Source: Arcobacter sp. CECT 8983
GTDB taxonomy: Bacteria > Campylobacterota > Campylobacteria > Campylobacterales > Arcobacteraceae
DNA length: 64,000 nt
Assembly: GCF_004118855.1 (NCBI RefSeq)
Contig: NZ_PDKF01000008.1
Location: 310,001 to 374,000 of the forward strand
Reading direction: 5' to 3'
Shown here: piece after piece, positions 62,147 to 64,000 of the stretch
Position numbering within the stretch: position 1 is the first letter of the stretch
How the letters are laid out: each line of letters begins with the position of its first letter
Program-made: the position numbers and the translations under genes
Notes under the pieces: model-generated
The model's input: the letters and a program-made list of their open reading frames with translations, nothing else
What the model was told of the DNA's origin: nothing
Databases searched by the model: none

Positions 62147-62806
62147 ATGGAAGCTGTAGATTTAAAAACTAAAGCATTAGATACTTATTCTAATAATTTT
62201 TCTAATCAGAAACAAGGTGGAAAAAGTCTTAGCAATGCTAATCCTTCAGAAGAACAAAAAAATAGTTCTATACATAATTCAGCTGTAAATGTTTCAATTT
62301 CAATGGAGAGTATGAAAGTATTTTTAAATATCAAAAGTGTTGAGCTTTCTCAAGCTAATACAAATGCACAAAATGCATTAATGAATATAATAAATAATAC
62401 TGAAATCTATGACTTTCTTTCTGGAAAAGAAATAGATGGAGGTTTTAGTCTTGCTTCAATTGGTTATGAGGGTAAACCTATTACTGAATTATCACCAGAT
62501 GAAGCAAAAGAATTAGTTGCTGATGAAGGTTTTTTTGGAATAAATAAAACTTCTCAAAGAGTTAGTTCTTTTGTAATTGATCTTGCTGGAAATGATGTAG
62601 AAGCATTAAAAGAAGCTAGAAAAGGTATTGTTCAAGGTTTTGAAGAGGCGGAAAAAATGTGGGGAGGAAAACTTCCTGATATCTCTTATGAAACACAAGA
62701 AAAAACATTAGATATGATTGATAAGAAAATAGAAGAACTTCTTAAAACTGATACTCAAAAAGAGTTAGAAGAGGGTGATACTTCTAAAAAAGAAGAAGAT
62801 CAATAG
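62147..62806 (+). CDS. Uncharacterised cytoplasmic protein
   Basis: 219 residues. N-terminal third is polar and disordered-like (SNNFSNQKQGGKSLSNANPSEEQKNSS); the middle (ISMESMKVFLNIKSVELSQANTNAQNALMNIINN) and C-terminal half are helical, ending in a charged KELEEGDTSKKEEDQ. GSIGYEGKPITELSPDEAKELVADEGFFGINKTSQRVSSFV is the best conserved-looking part and may belong to the DUF5610-like group, not confirmed. AAGGAG stands seven bases before the ATG. Converges with the DTW gene, overlapping by seven bases. Confidence 0.65.
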   Translation: MEAVDLKTKALDTYSNNFSNQKQGGKSLSNANPSEEQKNSSIHNSAVNVSISMESMKVFLNIKSVELSQANTNAQNALMNIINNTEIYDFLSGKEIDGGFSLASIGYEGKPITELSPDEAKELVADEGFFGINKTSQRVSSFVIDLAGNDVEALKEARKGIVQGFEEAEKMWGGKLPDISYETQEKTLDMIDKKIEELLKTDTQKELEEGDTSKKEEDQ

Positions 62807-63453
62807 GTTTTGTACCTAGGATCTTTTCTTCTTTCTGCCCATTGTATTTGATACTCAACCATCTTATTAAAAGGTTTAGTCATATTTTCTAAATCTTTGT
62901 AAGATATATTTTCTAAACCATATTTATTTAATAAATTTATAATATATTGAGTAGATTCAATAGTAGATAAACAATATTCACTTGGTTGTTTTTTTATTTT
63001 AAACTCTGATATCTTTTTTACATCAAAACTTAACATTTTTAGATTTTGTAAGTTTTTACTCTCTTTAATCATTTTTTTAGAACAAGCCCACGTTGAATCA
63101 ATTATAAAAATAACTATATTCTTGTTTGAAGTGATTTTTTCTTTACTTAGATTTAGGCTTTTTTTACTAGGATATAATAAGTAGCAGTCATTATTTTTAT
63201 TTTCAAGTATTTTATTTATTTTTGTATGATTTGTAAAATCAATACCAATAAATAACTCTGAATTACATAAAGAATTTTTTGTAAATTGACCTGTTCCATT
63301 TTTTGTTTTTCTAAACTCTTTCGGATGCATAAGAATTATAAACTTAGTTTTTGTTTGTAATTTATTTATATATTTACACATGCAAGAACTTTTGGGTCTG
63401 TAGCAAGAATAACAAAATTCTCTTTGCTTAATAATTGTTTTTGCTTTATTCAT
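62800..63453 (-). CDS. DTW-domain tRNA-uridine aminocarboxypropyltransferase (TapT/TuaA-like)
   Basis: 217 residues. N-terminal FCYSCYRPKSSCMC (Cys14, 17, 24, 26) is the zinc-binding part of DTW proteins. IIDSTWACSKKM is the DTW motif (D-x-T-W), and LSTIESTQYIINLLNKYG completes the fold. It adds the aminocarboxypropyl group of SAM to uridine at position 47 of tRNAs (acp3U). Cytoplasmic. The segment FIIDSTWACSKKMIKESKNL is the catalytic loop. Confidence 0.87.
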   Translation of the reverse strand: MNKAKTIIKQREFCYSCYRPKSSCMCKYINKLQTKTKFIILMHPKEFRKTKNGTGQFTKNSLCNSELFIGIDFTNHTKINKILENKNNDCYLLYPSKKSLNLSKEKITSNKNIVIFIIDSTWACSKKMIKESKNLQNLKMLSFDVKKISEFKIKKQPSEYCLSTIESTQYIINLLNKYGLENISYKDLENMTKPFNKMVEYQIQWAERRKDPRYKTY

Positions 63454-63643
63454 TTTGTAATTTTACATAAATTTTACTAAGTTTAGAGTTTTGAATTATT
63501 AAAACTTAGATAAAAATATTAAAAACTTGATTTATTAAGTAAAGATTTAATAGTAATGAAATCACTTATTTCTAGGATGTTTTACATCTATTAATTTCTT
63601 TTTAAATAAAATAATTTATAATTCGTTAAAAAAAGGATATTTA

Positions 63644-63982
63644 TTGGCTTTACTTGATAATTCTAAAGATGTTTTACCTTTAAGTAGTATTGCTGAGTTA
63701 TTAACTGCAAAAGTTAGAACACTTAAAATGTATGAAGATAAAGGTTTATTACCTGTTAAAAAAACTCAAAAAAAATTATATTCAATTAGTGATATAAAAA
63801 TTATTGCATTTGTTCATTATTTAGCAAGTGTTAAAAAAATAAATGCAAATGGTATTAAATATATTACTGAAATGTTGGAAAATAACATGGATGAGAAAAA
63901 TAGATCTGATTTCTTAGAATTAATAGAGCAAAGGTTAGAAAAACTTTCAGGAGTTGATATAACAGATGTAGAAGTTATATAA
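63644..63982 (+). CDS. MerR-family regulator (HspR-like)
   Basis: 112 residues, TTG start after AAAGGA. DVLPLSSIAELLTAKVRTLKMYEDKGLLPVKKTQKKLYSISDIKIIAFVHYLASVKKINANGIKYITEML (9-81) is the MerR winged-helix: the H-T-H with RTLKMYEDKGLL and the wing KLYSISDI. The C-terminal helix is the dimer coil. Short length without effector domain suits HspR-type repressors of heat-shock genes. No dnaK or cbpA is in the window. Complete, 18 bases before the window end. Confidence 0.87.
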   Translation: MALLDNSKDVLPLSSIAELLTAKVRTLKMYEDKGLLPVKKTQKKLYSISDIKIIAFVHYLASVKKINANGIKYITEMLENNMDEKNRSDFLELIEQRLEKLSGVDITDVEVI

Positions 63983-64000
63983 CTTCTACTTTTGATGACC

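Overview
The window is AT-rich DNA of a Campylobacterota bacterium, most likely an Arcobacter-type (Arcobacteraceae) chromosome. This rests on the gene set (GuaA, NhaD, NadB, a NorCB-DQ operon, a c-heme GGDEF/EAL sensor, HiPIP, DTW protein), the frequent TTG starts, the AAGGA ribosome binding sites, and protein sequences that look campylobacterial. No rRNA, tRNA or CRISPR array was seen. Species was not determined.

Layout. 1-5960 is housekeeping: an aminotransferase fragment, a YgjP-like protease, a DciA/DUF721-like protein, a tiny LptM-like lipoprotein, nadB, nhaD and guaA. 5961-6133 is a non-coding element built of inverted repeats. 6134-9678 is a complete integron: an IntI-type integrase on the minus strand, a divergent leader with the probable attI and cassette promoters, and three plus-strand cassettes each ended by a recognisable attC site. 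The cassettes carry an NAD(P)H:quinone-type flavoprotein, a two-gene unit with an ADP-ribosyltransferase-like (DUF3990-like) protein, and a small membrane protein. 9708-24435 is accessory in character: an NTF2-like protein, two DJ-1/LysE-type genes, a GGCC-type (NgoPII/HaeIII-like) restriction-modification pair, a pseudouridine synthase, a rhodanese, a permease, a GNAT enzyme, a broken monooxygenase remnant, and a MarR plus UvrA2-like pair.

24446-37344 holds a PhnD-like protein with a histidine kinase, HrpB, a PnuC transporter with a small-molecule kinase, a HiPIP, a cold-shock protein, a pentapeptide-repeat protein and several small membrane proteins. 37359-43920 has a DEAD-box helicase, a parvulin, the nitric oxide reductase operon norC-norB-norD-norQ (minus strand) and a divergent Rrf2/NsrR-like regulator, with two strong palindromes between them that look like operators. 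43954-64000 is mixed core and accessory: sugar dehydrogenase, DJ-1 and IclR, SfsA, RNase H-like, GreB-like and a methyltransferase in a tight operon, SstT, an OFA-family MFS carrier, a ZIP-like carrier, a GGDEF/EAL sensor, an L,D-transpeptidase, a DTW tRNA-modifying enzyme and a MerR regulator.

The most interesting item is the integron. In cassettes 1 and 2 the seven-base core at the start of the cassette is the exact reverse complement of the core at its end, as expected of genuine mobile cassettes, and cassette 2 may be an undescribed toxin/partner or defence unit. A second unusual signal is that two unrelated genes appear to start with ATT codons placed at ideal distance from a Shine-Dalgarno sequence. 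All calls come from reading the sequence alone; no database search was run.
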